A stretch of DNA of 64,000 nt from Xylanibacter brevis ATCC 19188 (GCF_000621725.1 NZ_JHXM01000020.1:1-64000), one strand, 5' to 3'; shown: positions 35,216 to 44,163, counted from the first letter of the stretch. Notes: a model not told the origin generated them from the letters alone. Numbers and translations are program-made.

Positions 35216-36571
35216 TTATGGTTGGCAAAGAAAAACTGCCTGTGCCGCTGTATAGTTCTGTGTTGCAGCACTTGTAAAATACACTCCATAGTTGCCTGGA
35301 AGACCAGAAGCTTTTGTAACGGTAGCAGAACAAGAAGTAGAAGTAGCATTAAAGATACTAGCAGACATCATATCAGGTGTAACCGGTCGGCACGTCACTG
35401 TACCACCAGGGTGATGGGTGATCGTAATTGTCTGATATTTAGAACTCCATGTATCCCATCCCGTAGTATAAGAAGGACTGAGAGTTATCCAGCCTTTAGC
35501 TTTAGCGATAGAGGCTTGACCTATCAAAGTAGGTTCTACGCCAAGGTAATGACCTTCGGGCACTACTTTATAGTAGATGTTATAATCACCAGCATTAGTA
35601 GCTGTAGGCACTTTGTTGCTCCAGGTTGTACCATTTGTAGAATAGAGCATGGTTCCGTGATCTACTTCACCAGCGGTAATCAACGCCTGTGTTTGACCAT
35701 TATAGACTAGATCAGTTCGCAATGTGGGAGCAGTTATTTGCGGCATGAAGTCTTCAAGTGTCACGCTCTTCACCTTATTTATTATAGCAGTGGCGGGTGT
35801 CAGTTTTACGTCTGCGCCTTCAGGGATTTCTGCCTCACCGTTGTTTACGGTCACAGAACGTCCGTTGGCAGTCAATGTCCAGCCCTCAGGAATATTAATA
35901 AGGGTGTACTTAGTAGTATTATCATCCAAGTCGCCCACAAAAGGAACCTTAATAATATCATAGAACTTTTCCTGATACTTACTGAGATCTTCACTTAGCA
36001 CATGAACCTTGGTGCCACGATTAGGCATGAAAGCATCTGTATTTTCCCAACTTAATTTCTCTGGGTCACCATAGCAAAATATATCAGCGAGATTAGTACA
36101 TCCCGTAAATGTATAACTTTTTATCAACTTTATACTGGCAGGTATTGTTATTGATACCAGACTTGAACAACCACCGAAGGCCCAATTTTCAATACTCTCA
36201 ACACTGTCAGGCAAAGTGATTGTAGTCAGAGCTGTACAATCCGCAAAAGCATCATTCTCGATGAATTTCAATTTAGATCCTTTTTCAAAATCAACAGTTT
36301 CCAGTTGATCACAGTCGTAGAAGCAATTATTTATTTTCGTTACCCCCTTCCCAATGACGGCATGCTTGATAGAACTTCTAACGTCATACCAGGGTATTGA
36401 GGGTATACGTTCGTAATTTTTCGTTCGACCGTCTCCACTGATATACAGAGTATCATTACTAAGTGTAACGGTACAGTCTCTACTGGTCCATGATTCAGCC
36501 TTTACGGACCCTGTGGCCGCAAATGCTATCGCAAGTACGGCCATCAATAATTTAAATCGTTTTTGTATCAT
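35216..36571 (-). CDS. BspA-type leucine-rich repeat surface protein with MBG-like module
   Basis: A 451-residue secreted protein (signal ending GSVKA). Residues ~60-190 are LRR_5 (BspA/TpLRR) repeats (LKFIENDAFADCTALTTITL; SIENWAFGGCSSLVSITIPA). A C-terminal module (LVYNGQTQALITAGEVDHGT; TATNAGDYNIYYKVVPEGHY) is homologous to repeats in the ubiquitin-like-domain protein downstream. Unlike its operon partners it ends at FLCQP without a sorting tail, so it may be truncated or retained differently. First gene of the operon. Confidence 0.82.
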   Translation of the reverse strand: MIQKRFKLLMAVLAIAFAATGSVKAESWTSRDCTVTLSNDTLYISGDGRTKNYERIPSIPWYDVRSSIKHAVIGKGVTKINNCFYDCDQLETVDFEKGSKLKFIENDAFADCTALTTITLPDSVESIENWAFGGCSSLVSITIPASIKLIKSYTFTGCTNLADIFCYGDPEKLSWENTDAFMPNRGTKVHVLSEDLSKYQEKFYDIIKVPFVGDLDDNTTKYTLINIPEGWTLTANGRSVTVNNGEAEIPEGADVKLTPATAIINKVKSVTLEDFMPQITAPTLRTDLVYNGQTQALITAGEVDHGTMLYSTNGTTWSNKVPTATNAGDYNIYYKVVPEGHYLGVEPTLIGQASIAKAKGWITLSPSYTTGWDTWSSKYQTITITHHPGGTVTCRPVTPDMMSASIFNATSTSCSATVTKASGLPGNYGVYFTSAATQNYTAAQAVFLCQP

Positions 36572-36649
36572 GATTAAGAAAAAATAGTTTTGGCATCCTA
36601 ATTTAGTGTTCTTTTCACCTTAATGTTCTAAACGTCACATTTTTGGGTG

Positions 36650-36657
36650 CAAAAGTA
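36650..36657 (-). promoter_or_regulatory. -7 box of the surface-protein operon promoter
   Basis: TACTTTTG on the minus strand (36657-36650); no clear upstream TTTG box. It leaves a leader of about 75 bases to the ATG at 36571. Confidence 0.55.
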
Positions 36658-36741
36658 CACATAAGAATCGAAACATTTCTGTTGGATTTTTCACTTAATA
36701 TGTTTGGTAAGTAACTTCTTGGTTAAATTTCCAATCTTCTT

Positions 36742-36941
36742 TTTGTTCTTCTCTCGTTTTTTCGTAACTTTGCGACAAAAGTCGCGAAGTTACTACGTCT
36801 CGGCATAAAAAAATAAATGGATTTATTTTGTTCTGCGCTCGACTTTTCATAACTTTTCCTTTGGAGAAGTTACTTCGTCTCGGAAATAAAAAGAAAAAAC
36901 GAGTTTTCCTTTTGTATTTCTCTCGACTTTTCATAACTTTG
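36742..36941 (+). promoter_or_regulatory. Three tandem promoters of dnaX in an 84-85-bp repeat
   Basis: Three copies of TTTG-N19-TAACTTT(G/T): 36742-36772, 36827-36857 and 36911-36941. Their surroundings repeat (CTCG at 36753, 36838, 36922, then CTTTTCATAACTTT), so this is a tandem duplication. In the first copy the -7 box lies in a hairpin (GTAACTTTGCGAC 36764-36776 with GTCGCGAAGTTAC 36781-36793); in the second, AACTTTTCC (36851-36859) pairs with GGAGAAGTT (36863-36871). The third copy lacks the second arm and is closest to the gene. The region 36572-36974 otherwise contains no supported gene. Confidence 0.8.
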
Positions 36942-36974
36942 CCACGTGAAACTAAAAACAAGGTAATTGTATAT

Positions 36975-38732
36975 ATGGAATATATCGTTTCGGCACGTAA
37001 GTACCGCCCGATGTCCTTTGATACGGTGGTGGGACAGAGCGCTCTGACGACGACATTGAAAAATGCCGTGAAGAGCGGGAAACTGGCACATGCCTATCTG
37101 TTCTGCGGACCACGAGGCGTGGGAAAAACGACCTGTGCCCGCATCTTTGCAAAGGCGATCAACTGCCAGAATCCTACGGCAGATGGAGAGGCCTGCAACG
37201 AGTGCGAGAGCTGCCAGTCGTTCAACGAGCAGCGCTCGCTGAACATCTTTGAGCTGGACGCTGCATCAAACAACTCGGTGGAACATATCAAGACTTTGAT
37301 GGAGCAAACCCGCATCCCACCGCAGTTGGGCAAGTACAAGGTGTTTATCATTGACGAGGTGCACATGCTTTCTACTGCTGCCTTCAATGCGTTCCTGAAG
37401 ACCTTGGAGGAACCACCTGCACATGTGATATTTATCCTGGCTACAACCGAGAAACATAAGATCCTGCCCACCATCCTGAGCCGTTGTCAGATTTACGACT
37501 TCGAGCGCATGACGGTGCAGAACACCATTGCTCACCTGAAGAGCGTGGCCGAGAAGGAAGGCATCAAATATGAGGAACAGGCGCTGGCGGTGATTGCCGA
37601 GAAGGCTGATGGCGGTATGCGTGACGCCCTCTCAATCTTTGATCAGGCTGCCTCGTTCTGTCAGGGTGATATCACCTATCAGAAGGTGATAGAAGACCTG
37701 AACGTGCTGGACTCGGAGTATTACTTCCGCATCGTGGATATGGCTGTGGAAAACAAGGTGAGCGACATCATGGTGCTCCTGAACGATGTGATCAATAAGG
37801 GATTTGACGGTGGACTGCTCATACAGGGACTGGCCAAGCATGTGCGCAACGTGATGATGGCTAAAAATGCTGAGACACTGTCGCTTCTGGAGGTTAGCGA
37901 GCAGCAGCGCCAGCGCTATGTCGATCAGGCTCAGCGCGTGCAGTTGCCTTTCCTCTATAGTGCACTGAAGCTGATGAACCAGTGTGACGTGAACTATCGC
38001 CAGTCAAGCAACAAGCGCCTCTTGGTGGAACTGACACTCATCGAGGTGGCACAGCTGACACAGCCCGACGAGGGGGCTGCCAGTGGGCGTAAGCCCAGAA
38101 GACTAAAATCCCTGTTTAAGCAACTGATTCAGCAGACAAGGCCTCAGCAAGCGGTTCAACAGGTGACCGCGGCTGCGTCAAGGAATCATGAGAAGAAAGC
38201 GGAAGAAGTAAAGATCTCACAGCCTGCTCAGCCAGAGAATAGTGTGCCAAAGCCCACTATCAAGGTGTCGAACCTGGGCATGTCTTGGAAAAACCTGCGA
38301 CAGCAGAATAGCAAGATGAAGATACTGCCAGGTACGCCGGGCGTGGAGTCAAAACAGGTCGATGAGCAGAACCAGTTCTCGCAGGCCGACCTGGAATTGC
38401 AGTGGTTGTCCATGTGCAACCGCATGCCACAGAAATACAGTGGTATTGCCATGCGCATGAAGAATATGAATCCGGTTGTCGCCGAGATGCCTATCGTTGA
38501 GGTGGAGGTGCCTAACGAGATTATGAAGACGGAGATGGAGCAGATAAAAGGTAGCATCATCAGCACCTTGAAACTGCATCTGCGAAATAATGGTATCGAC
38601 TTAGTGCTGCGTGTGGCAGAGACACAGGAGGCGGTAAAGCCACTGACACGCCGCGAGCAGTTTGAAGAACTGGCTAAGGAGAATCCATCGGTTGAGAAAT
38701 TGCGAGTGGCCTTTGATCTGGTGCTCGCCTGA
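36975..38732 (+). CDS. dnaX: DNA polymerase III subunit gamma/tau
   Basis: A 585-residue clamp-loader ATPase. Typical start YIVSARKYRPMSFDTVVGQ, Walker A GPRGVGKTT near residue 45, four zinc-binding cysteines (INCQN...ACNECESCQ), Walker B VFIIDEVHML and sensor FILATTEKHKILPTILSRCQ. The C-terminal tau-like region is variable, ending with a conserved Bacteroidota block. The frame extends upstream to 36828, but that part spans repeated promoter DNA, so ATG 36975 is the start. Heads a transcript with divIC. Confidence 0.95.
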   Translation: MEYIVSARKYRPMSFDTVVGQSALTTTLKNAVKSGKLAHAYLFCGPRGVGKTTCARIFAKAINCQNPTADGEACNECESCQSFNEQRSLNIFELDAASNNSVEHIKTLMEQTRIPPQLGKYKVFIIDEVHMLSTAAFNAFLKTLEEPPAHVIFILATTEKHKILPTILSRCQIYDFERMTVQNTIAHLKSVAEKEGIKYEEQALAVIAEKADGGMRDALSIFDQAASFCQGDITYQKVIEDLNVLDSEYYFRIVDMAVENKVSDIMVLLNDVINKGFDGGLLIQGLAKHVRNVMMAKNAETLSLLEVSEQQRQRYVDQAQRVQLPFLYSALKLMNQCDVNYRQSSNKRLLVELTLIEVAQLTQPDEGAASGRKPRRLKSLFKQLIQQTRPQQAVQQVTAAASRNHEKKAEEVKISQPAQPENSVPKPTIKVSNLGMSWKNLRQQNSKMKILPGTPGVESKQVDEQNQFSQADLELQWLSMCNRMPQKYSGIAMRMKNMNPVVAEMPIVEVEVPNEIMKTEMEQIKGSIISTLKLHLRNNGIDLVLRVAETQEAVKPLTRREQFEELAKENPSVEKLRVAFDLVLA

Positions 38733-38752
38733 CAACGTAAAGCAGTGAAGAT

Positions 38753-39106
38753 ATGAAAAAAATAAAAGAAACCCTTCTGCGCATCGCGCACTTGCCCTAC
38801 ATGAAGTACATCGTGGTGCTCGTGATAGGTGTGCTGTTTATTGGTTTTCTCGATGAGAACAGCGTGTGGAACCATTTCCGCTATAAGCAGCGCGTGAGCG
38901 AACTGAAGGAGGAAATAGCTGTCTATGAGAAAAACTTTGAACGCGACCAGAAGACCATCCATGAGTTGCAACACAACCCCAAAGCGATGGAACGCATTGC
39001 GCGCGAACGTTATTTTATGAAGGCGGCCGATGAAGACATCTTCGTGCTGAGCGATGATGAGGTTAAACAAGAAGAAAAGACTTTAGACGATGAAAGAACT
39101 GAATAA
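38753..39106 (+). CDS. Septum formation initiator DivIC/FtsB-like
   Basis: A 117-residue bitopic membrane protein with one TM helix (YIVVLVIGVLFIGFLDENSV), then a coiled coil (RYKQRVSELKEEIAVYEKNF) and the short FtsB/DivIC motif (MERIARERYFMKAADEDIFV). Part of the divisome FtsQLB-type complex. Lies 20 bases after dnaX and overlaps the next gene by 17 bases. Confidence 0.85.
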   Translation: MKKIKETLLRIAHLPYMKYIVVLVIGVLFIGFLDENSVWNHFRYKQRVSELKEEIAVYEKNFERDQKTIHELQHNPKAMERIARERYFMKAADEDIFVLSDDEVKQEEKTLDDERTE

Positions 39107-39476
39107 ATGGCAGGCTATCACCTTTCAGATGGGTGCTGTGCTGTTGCTGGCGGGTGCTATAGGCACCATTTTTGAGTGGCATTTATCACCCTATGTGTTT
39201 AGCGCGGGAGCCATCTTTTACTCCGTTGTCCAGATGCTGCAAACCTATGATGGACGCAACATTACCATCCGACGCCTGCGCCGCATCATGCTGTTCAGCG
39301 ACCTGCTGCTTTTGTTGACAGCCGTCATGCTTTTTGCCACATATGGGAAAGTGCCCTTTATCGATCAGATAACTTATGCACAATATATTCACAATAATTG
39401 GGTGGTGACGCTGCTGTTGGCAGCCGTCTTGCAACTGTACACAACGGTCAGAATAGACAATGAACTGATTAAATAA
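39090..39476 (+). CDS. Hypothetical four-helix membrane protein
   Basis: 128 residues with about four hydrophobic helices (MGAVLLLAGAIGTIFEW; SPYVFSAGAIFYSVVQML; LLLLLTAVMLFATY; WVVTLLLAAVLQLYTTV). No named domain recognised. It overlaps the divIC-like gene by 17 bases and ends before a terminator, so it is co-expressed with dnaX and divIC; a cell-envelope role is possible but unproven. Confidence 0.75.
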   Translation: MKELNKWQAITFQMGAVLLLAGAIGTIFEWHLSPYVFSAGAIFYSVVQMLQTYDGRNITIRRLRRIMLFSDLLLLLTAVMLFATYGKVPFIDQITYAQYIHNNWVVTLLLAAVLQLYTTVRIDNELIK

Positions 39477-39489
39477 GCAAAAAATCCCT

Positions 39490-39533
39490 AAAAGTTTGCG
39501 CATTTGTTTTAAAATGCGCAAACTTTTTTTTTT
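39490..39533 (+). terminator. Terminator after the dnaX-divIC operon
   Basis: AAAAGTTTGCGCATTT (39490-39505) and AAATGCGCAAACTTTT (39512-39527) form a 16-bp perfect stem with a 6-base loop and a T tract. Confidence 0.9.
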
Positions 39534-39550
39534 AGTTCAAGATATCGTTG

Positions 39551-39558
39551 TACTTTTG
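39551..39558 (+). promoter_or_regulatory. -7 box before the DUF4369 lipoprotein gene
   Basis: TACTTTTG, 20 bases before ATG 39579; upstream box unclear. Confidence 0.55.
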
Positions 39559-39578
39559 CAGAAATCGAAATTCAATTT

Positions 39579-40310
39579 ATGAAAAAAATTCTTTATATAC
39601 TAACCATAGTAGCAGCCTTAACCTCGTGTGCAGAGTCATACAATATCAAAGGTAGTTCATCACTGTCGCTTTTGGACGGAAGCAAGCTTTACCTGAAAGT
39701 GGTGAAAGATGAGAAGTTGACAAATCTAGATTCATGCGAGGTGGTGCATGGCGATTTTAAGTTCTGCGGCGTGCTGGACAGCACTTGCATGGCAGGTCTT
39801 TTCATGGATGACCAGAGCATCATGCCGGTGGTCATAGAGAAAGGCGAAATCAATATCACAATTGACGATACAAAGCAGAAGGTGAGTGGCACGCCACTGA
39901 ACGACTGCCTCTATGCTTTTTTGGAACAAATGAACCAGTTGACCGGACGTATGGTGGAACTGGGACACCGCGATGCCCAGATGTTGCTGGACGGCGTTGA
40001 TGAGTCGGTGATAGCTCAGGAGATTGGTCGTGAGCGCATGAAGATTATCAGCGAAGAGGATAGCCTGGTGACGGATTTCGTGGTGAACAACTTCGATAAT
40101 ATCCTGGGTCCTTATGTCTTTGTCAGAAACTGCTCGTCGGTTCCTCAGGTGGAGCACATCATGAGCAAGGCCACCGAGCGCTTCAAGAACGACCCTCAGG
40201 TGAAGGCTTTCTACGAGGCTGTGACAAAGTCGGATATGCCAGAGAGCGCGGACAATACACTGTCTGAGCCAACCGATGAAGAGGTGAACAAAATACTGGA
40301 GGGCGAATGA
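39579..40310 (+). CDS. DUF4369-type lipoprotein
   Basis: A 243-residue lipoprotein (MKKILYILTIVAALTSCAES). Its first ~100 residues follow the DUF4369 pattern (YNIKGSSSLSLLDGSKLYLK; VVHGDFKFCGVLDSTCMAGL; VIEKGEINITIDDTKQKVSG). In many Bacteroidota proteins this domain precedes a thioredoxin-like domain, but here none follows; the rest is helical. First gene of an operon with dihydroorotase (4-base overlap). Function unknown. Confidence 0.8.
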   Translation: MKKILYILTIVAALTSCAESYNIKGSSSLSLLDGSKLYLKVVKDEKLTNLDSCEVVHGDFKFCGVLDSTCMAGLFMDDQSIMPVVIEKGEINITIDDTKQKVSGTPLNDCLYAFLEQMNQLTGRMVELGHRDAQMLLDGVDESVIAQEIGRERMKIISEEDSLVTDFVVNNFDNILGPYVFVRNCSSVPQVEHIMSKATERFKNDPQVKAFYEAVTKSDMPESADNTLSEPTDEEVNKILEGE

Positions 40311-41629
40311 AAACACTGATTAAAGGTGCTACCATCGTCAATGAGGGACGTCAGTTCAAGGGATGTGTGGTCGTGGAAGACGAACGCATCGCCGAGATTT
40401 TGGAAAATGCGGAGCCTCAGAACTTTGAAGGTGATGTGATCGATGCTTCGGGCTGCTTTCTGCTGCCTGGCGTGATTGATGACCACGTGCATTTTCGTGA
40501 ACCCGGCCTGACTGACAAGGCCGACATGGAAAGTGAAAGTCGTGCTGCCGCTGCTGGTGGCGTCACGTCTTTTTTTGATATGCCCAACTGTGTGCCTCAG
40601 ACCACAACCCTTGAGGCGCTGCAAGAGAAATTTCAGTTGGCTGCCGAGAAGAGCCACGTGAACTATTCGTTCTTCTTCGGTGCCACCAATGACAATACCA
40701 ACCTGTTTCCCCAACTGGATATTCATCGTATTCCCGGCATTAAGCTCTTTATGGGAAGCTCTACCGGCAATATGCTCGTAGATCGCGATGAAGCCCTGGA
40801 ACGTATCTTCAAGAGCACGCCACTCCCATTGATGGCGCATTGTGAAGATACGGCTATCATCAATAAGAATATGGAGGAGGCCAAGAAAGGCTATGGTGAG
40901 GATCCCGATGTACGCCTGCACTCGTTGATACGTAGTGAGGAGGCATGTCTGGTTTCTACGACCAAGGCTGTCAACCTGGCCAAGAAATACAAGGCGCGTC
41001 TGCACGTGGCACACGTGACGACGGCCGAAGAGCTGGAGCTCTTTACACCCAACCAGACCGATATCACGGCTGAGGTGTGCGTGGGACATCTGTTCTTCTC
41101 GATGCTCGATTATGCCCAGTTGGGCACCCGCATCAAGGTGAACCCCTCTATCAAGAGTCCCGTGGATCAGTTCATGCTGCGCCAGTCGCTCAGCGATGGA
41201 CGTATCGCAGTAGTAGGCACCGACCATGCTCCACATCTGTTGAAGCAGAAAGAGGGCGGCTGCGCAAAGGCTGCCAGCGGTATGCCTATGATACAGTTCT
41301 CGCTGGTGGCCATGCTGGAACTGGTGGATCAGCACGTGCTGACGATAGAGCGGATGGTAGAGCTGATGGCGCATAACCCCGCACGCCTGTTTGAGGTGCG
41401 CAACCGCGGATTTATTCGCAAGGGGGCGCAGGCCGACTTGGTCCTTGTGCGTCCTAACAGTCCGTGGACGGTGACGCCCGATGTTATTGAGAGTAAGTGC
41501 GGATGGAGTCCGCTGGAGGGCCACACCTTCCAATGGCGGGTAGAGAAAACCCTGTGTAACGGACACCTTATATATAATAATGGGCAAGTGGACCGCAGCT
41601 ATATAGGTCAGCCCATAGCATTCCGATGA
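40307..41629 (+). CDS. pyrC: Dihydroorotase
   Basis: A 440-residue amidohydrolase of pyrimidine synthesis, closing carbamoyl-aspartate to dihydroorotate. The metal motif is DDHVHFREPG near residue 60, then AAAGGVTSFFDMPNC, with a later metal ligand in LMAHCEDTAI, HVAHVTTAEEL and the catalytic VGTDHAPH. DDHVHFREPG marks the type I (PyrC class of multidomain-like) form. Starts within the stop of the preceding lipoprotein gene and overlaps the next by 4 bases, so the four genes 39579-43388 are translationally linked. Confidence 0.92.
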   Translation: MKTLIKGATIVNEGRQFKGCVVVEDERIAEILENAEPQNFEGDVIDASGCFLLPGVIDDHVHFREPGLTDKADMESESRAAAAGGVTSFFDMPNCVPQTTTLEALQEKFQLAAEKSHVNYSFFFGATNDNTNLFPQLDIHRIPGIKLFMGSSTGNMLVDRDEALERIFKSTPLPLMAHCEDTAIINKNMEEAKKGYGEDPDVRLHSLIRSEEACLVSTTKAVNLAKKYKARLHVAHVTTAEELELFTPNQTDITAEVCVGHLFFSMLDYAQLGTRIKVNPSIKSPVDQFMLRQSLSDGRIAVVGTDHAPHLLKQKEGGCAKAASGMPMIQFSLVAMLELVDQHVLTIERMVELMAHNPARLFEVRNRGFIRKGAQADLVLVRPNSPWTVTPDVIESKCGWSPLEGHTFQWRVEKTLCNGHLIYNNGQVDRSYIGQPIAFR

Positions 41630-42405
41630 AGCTGACCTACGACATTAGTACGCTTGTTCCCTATATCAACTGGGTTTACTTCTACCATGCGTGGCAGTTG
41701 AAACAACCCGTTGAACAGCAGAAGATTAAAGCTGAGGCCGAACAGTTTCTCATGTCGCTAGAGCATCGCTATCATGCCTATGCGCTCTTTCATATTCTTG
41801 ATGCGCATAGTGCTGGTGATGATATCGTGCTGCTTCCTTCCAATAAGCATATCCCTTGTCTGCGTCAGCAGGGTGTGGCGCCCTGTTACTCGTTGGCCGA
41901 CTTTATCCATCCCGACCAGGATAAGGTAGGCATTTTTGTGACCAGCGTGGATAAGGGTATGGAAACAGATTTCGATGCCGACCCCTATCAAAAGATGATG
42001 GCGCAACTGTTGGCCGACCGCTTGGCTGAGGCTGCTGCCGAACTGATGCACCTGCAGGTGCGCACCCACTACTGGGGATATGCAGCTGATGAACATCTTT
42101 CTATGGCAGAGTTGCACCTCGAACAATTTCAAGGCATTCGCCCAGCCGTGGGCTATCCCTCGCTGCCGGATGCCAGCATCAACTTCTTGTTAGACGAACT
42201 GCTCGACATGCAGCAGATAGGCGTCTCGCTCACAGAGAGTGGCGCCATGCGTCCTCATGCCAGCGTCTCGGGGTTGATGATCAGTCATCCACAGGCTCGC
42301 TACTTCTCCATTGGTCGCATCGGAAATGATCAGTTGTGCGATTATGCTGCTCGTCGTGGCATGAGCGTAGAAAATATACGTAAATTTTTGTCGGCTAATC
42401 TATGA
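41626..42405 (+). CDS. Stand-alone MetH reactivation (Met_synt_B12) domain protein
   Basis: A 259-residue protein. Its C-terminal half matches the activation domain of cobalamin-dependent methionine synthase: YWGYAADEHLSMAELHLEQF, the SAM-binding GIRPAVGYPSLPD, LTESGAMRPHASVSGLMISH and ARYFSIGRIGNDQLCDYAAR. In full-length MetH this domain binds S-adenosylmethionine for reductive remethylation of B12. Here it is alone, without the catalytic and cobalamin modules. It may serve a separately encoded MetH core, or have a new role. Overlaps pyrC and the phosphoesterase by 4 bases each. Confidence 0.82.
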   Translation: MKLTYDISTLVPYINWVYFYHAWQLKQPVEQQKIKAEAEQFLMSLEHRYHAYALFHILDAHSAGDDIVLLPSNKHIPCLRQQGVAPCYSLADFIHPDQDKVGIFVTSVDKGMETDFDADPYQKMMAQLLADRLAEAAAELMHLQVRTHYWGYAADEHLSMAELHLEQFQGIRPAVGYPSLPDASINFLLDELLDMQQIGVSLTESGAMRPHASVSGLMISHPQARYFSIGRIGNDQLCDYAARRGMSVENIRKFLSANL

Positions 42406-43388
42406 ACACACAATTTATGCTTCTCCTGATATTGCTTGATCCAGACACCTACAGCCTGATAGGGTGGGTGGTGCTGATGATGCTGAGCGCCTTTGCAGGC
42501 GTGATGCTCTATATGAAACCACGTAGCAAGACGCGCTGGAGTGCTGCCGCGCTGCTGCTGACAATGTGGGCCGCATTCATCTATGGCTTCTATGTAGGAA
42601 ACGATGAACTTCGTGTAGTGGAGGTGGAATATGCAAGTGCCGACCTGCCTGCTGCTTTCGATGGCTACCGCATCGTGCAGTTTGGCGACACACACCTCGA
42701 GGCTTTCGAAGGCAAGGGACGTGACTTGTTAGAGCGTGTGGTGGACAGCATCAAAGCGCAGCATGCCGACATGATTGTGTTTGTAGGCGATCTGCAGAAT
42801 CGCCATCCCGACGAGGTGAAGCCATTCATCGATCTGCTGGGCAGTGTGAAGGCACCCGATGGCGTTTACTCGGTGTTGGGCAACCACGACTATCCCGACT
42901 ATCTGGGAACCGACGATCCATTTGAGATATCAGGCTTGACAGGCCGCTCTGTCGAGAATCATCAGTTGCTGGGCTGGCATCTGCTATGCAACAGTCATCA
43001 CCTGGTACACCGCGGCAACGACAGCATCGTCATTGCGGGCATGGATAACGACGGCGATGGGCGCTTCCCGGCGAATGGCGATATCTCTCAGGCGTTGAGT
43101 CACATCCGCAGAAATCAGTTTGTGGTCATGCTTGAGCACGATCCCTCTTCCTGGCGCAGAAAGATACTGCCTCATTGTCACGCCCAACTGACCCTCAGTG
43201 GGCACACCCACGGCGGACAACTCAATCTATTTGGGTGGTCGCCGGCTTCGCTTCGCTACCATGAATATGGCGGTATGTACTATATGGGCGATCGCGCCCT
43301 TTGCGTGACACAGGGTGTCGGTGCTGCCATCCCTTTCCGTCTGGGCGTGCCGTCAGAGATCGTCGTCATCACACTGAAAAAGAAATAA
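42402..43388 (+). CDS. Membrane-anchored calcineurin-like metallophosphoesterase (YaeI-like)
   Basis: 328 residues: two or three N-terminal TM helices (SLIGWVVLMMLSAFAGVMLY; AALLLTMWAAFIYGFYVG) and a phosphoesterase domain with the metal motifs GDTHLE, VGDLQNR, LGNHDYP and SGHTHGGQ. Similar enzymes hydrolyse UDP-diacylglucosamine or other phosphoesters at the membrane; the substrate here is not determined. It is followed after 7 bases by a PlsC-type acyltransferase, suggesting a lipid setting. Confidence 0.85.
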   Translation: MNTQFMLLLILLDPDTYSLIGWVVLMMLSAFAGVMLYMKPRSKTRWSAAALLLTMWAAFIYGFYVGNDELRVVEVEYASADLPAAFDGYRIVQFGDTHLEAFEGKGRDLLERVVDSIKAQHADMIVFVGDLQNRHPDEVKPFIDLLGSVKAPDGVYSVLGNHDYPDYLGTDDPFEISGLTGRSVENHQLLGWHLLCNSHHLVHRGNDSIVIAGMDNDGDGRFPANGDISQALSHIRRNQFVVMLEHDPSSWRRKILPHCHAQLTLSGHTHGGQLNLFGWSPASLRYHEYGGMYYMGDRALCVTQGVGAAIPFRLGVPSEIVVITLKKK

Positions 43389-43395
43389 TACCATT

Positions 43396-44154
43396 ATGAA
43401 ATACTTTTATCGCATCTATCAACTATTCATCGCACTACCCATCGTTCTGGTGGCTACGGTGCTGGTGGTCCTTTTCATTTCTGTAGGTTGTGCCTTGGGC
43501 AACGGTCATTTCTGGGGTTATTACCCCGCTCATATCTGGGCCCGCGTGATTCTCTGGGCTCTGCTACTTCCTGTCAAAGTGGAAGGACGTGCTCAACTGG
43601 AGAAAGACCAGTCGTATGTGTTTGTGGCTAATCACCAGGGTGCCTTCGACATCTTCTTGATTTATGGCTACTTGAACCGTAACTTCAAATGGATGATGAA
43701 GCACCAGCTTCGTAACATGCCACTTGTGGGTTACGCCTGCGAGAAGTCTCACCAGATATTTGTGGATAAACGTGGTCCAAAGAAGATTAAGGCTACCTAT
43801 GATAAAGCACGTGAAACGCTTCAAGGTGGTACCAGTGTCACTGTGTTTCCAGAAGGCTCACGTTCGTTCACCGGACATATGGGCGTGTTCAAGCGCGGTG
43901 CCTTTGCACTGGCCGACGAACTGCAGTTGCCCGTGGTGCCTCTCACCATCAATGGCTCTTTCAACGTGATGCCTCGCATGCGCGACATGAAGTTTGTGCT
44001 TTGGCATCCGCTGACCCTCACCATCCATCAGCCTATTTATCCGGTAGGACAGGGCGCCGACAATATTGAGGCAACAAAGAACCAGGCGTACGACAGCGTG
44101 ATGTCGGCGCTGGTGCCAGAATACCAAGGTTTCGTGGAGAACCCAGACCAATAA
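43396..44154 (+). CDS. plsC: 1-acyl-sn-glycerol-3-phosphate acyltransferase (PlsC family)
   Basis: A 252-residue membrane enzyme transferring acyl chains to lysophosphatidic acid. N-terminal TM segment (LFIALPIVLVATVLVVLFIS), catalytic NHQGAFD (NHx4D) near residue 79, FPEGSRSF motif and VPLTINGSF. Last gene in the operon; ends before a hairpin shared with the converging GT2 gene. Confidence 0.9.
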   Translation: MKYFYRIYQLFIALPIVLVATVLVVLFISVGCALGNGHFWGYYPAHIWARVILWALLLPVKVEGRAQLEKDQSYVFVANHQGAFDIFLIYGYLNRNFKWMMKHQLRNMPLVGYACEKSHQIFVDKRGPKKIKATYDKARETLQGGTSVTVFPEGSRSFTGHMGVFKRGAFALADELQLPVVPLTINGSFNVMPRMRDMKFVLWHPLTLTIHQPIYPVGQGADNIEATKNQAYDSVMSALVPEYQGFVENPDQ

Positions 44155-44163
44155 AAAAATAAA

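Noticed and set aside
36695..36961. 88-codon minus-strand frame in the dnaX leader
   Set aside because: Its repeated peptide only reflects the tandem promoter repeats.
40211..41587. 458-codon frame opposite dihydroorotase
   Set aside because: Shadow of pyrC; no recognisable domain, and the plus-strand gene has all catalytic motifs.
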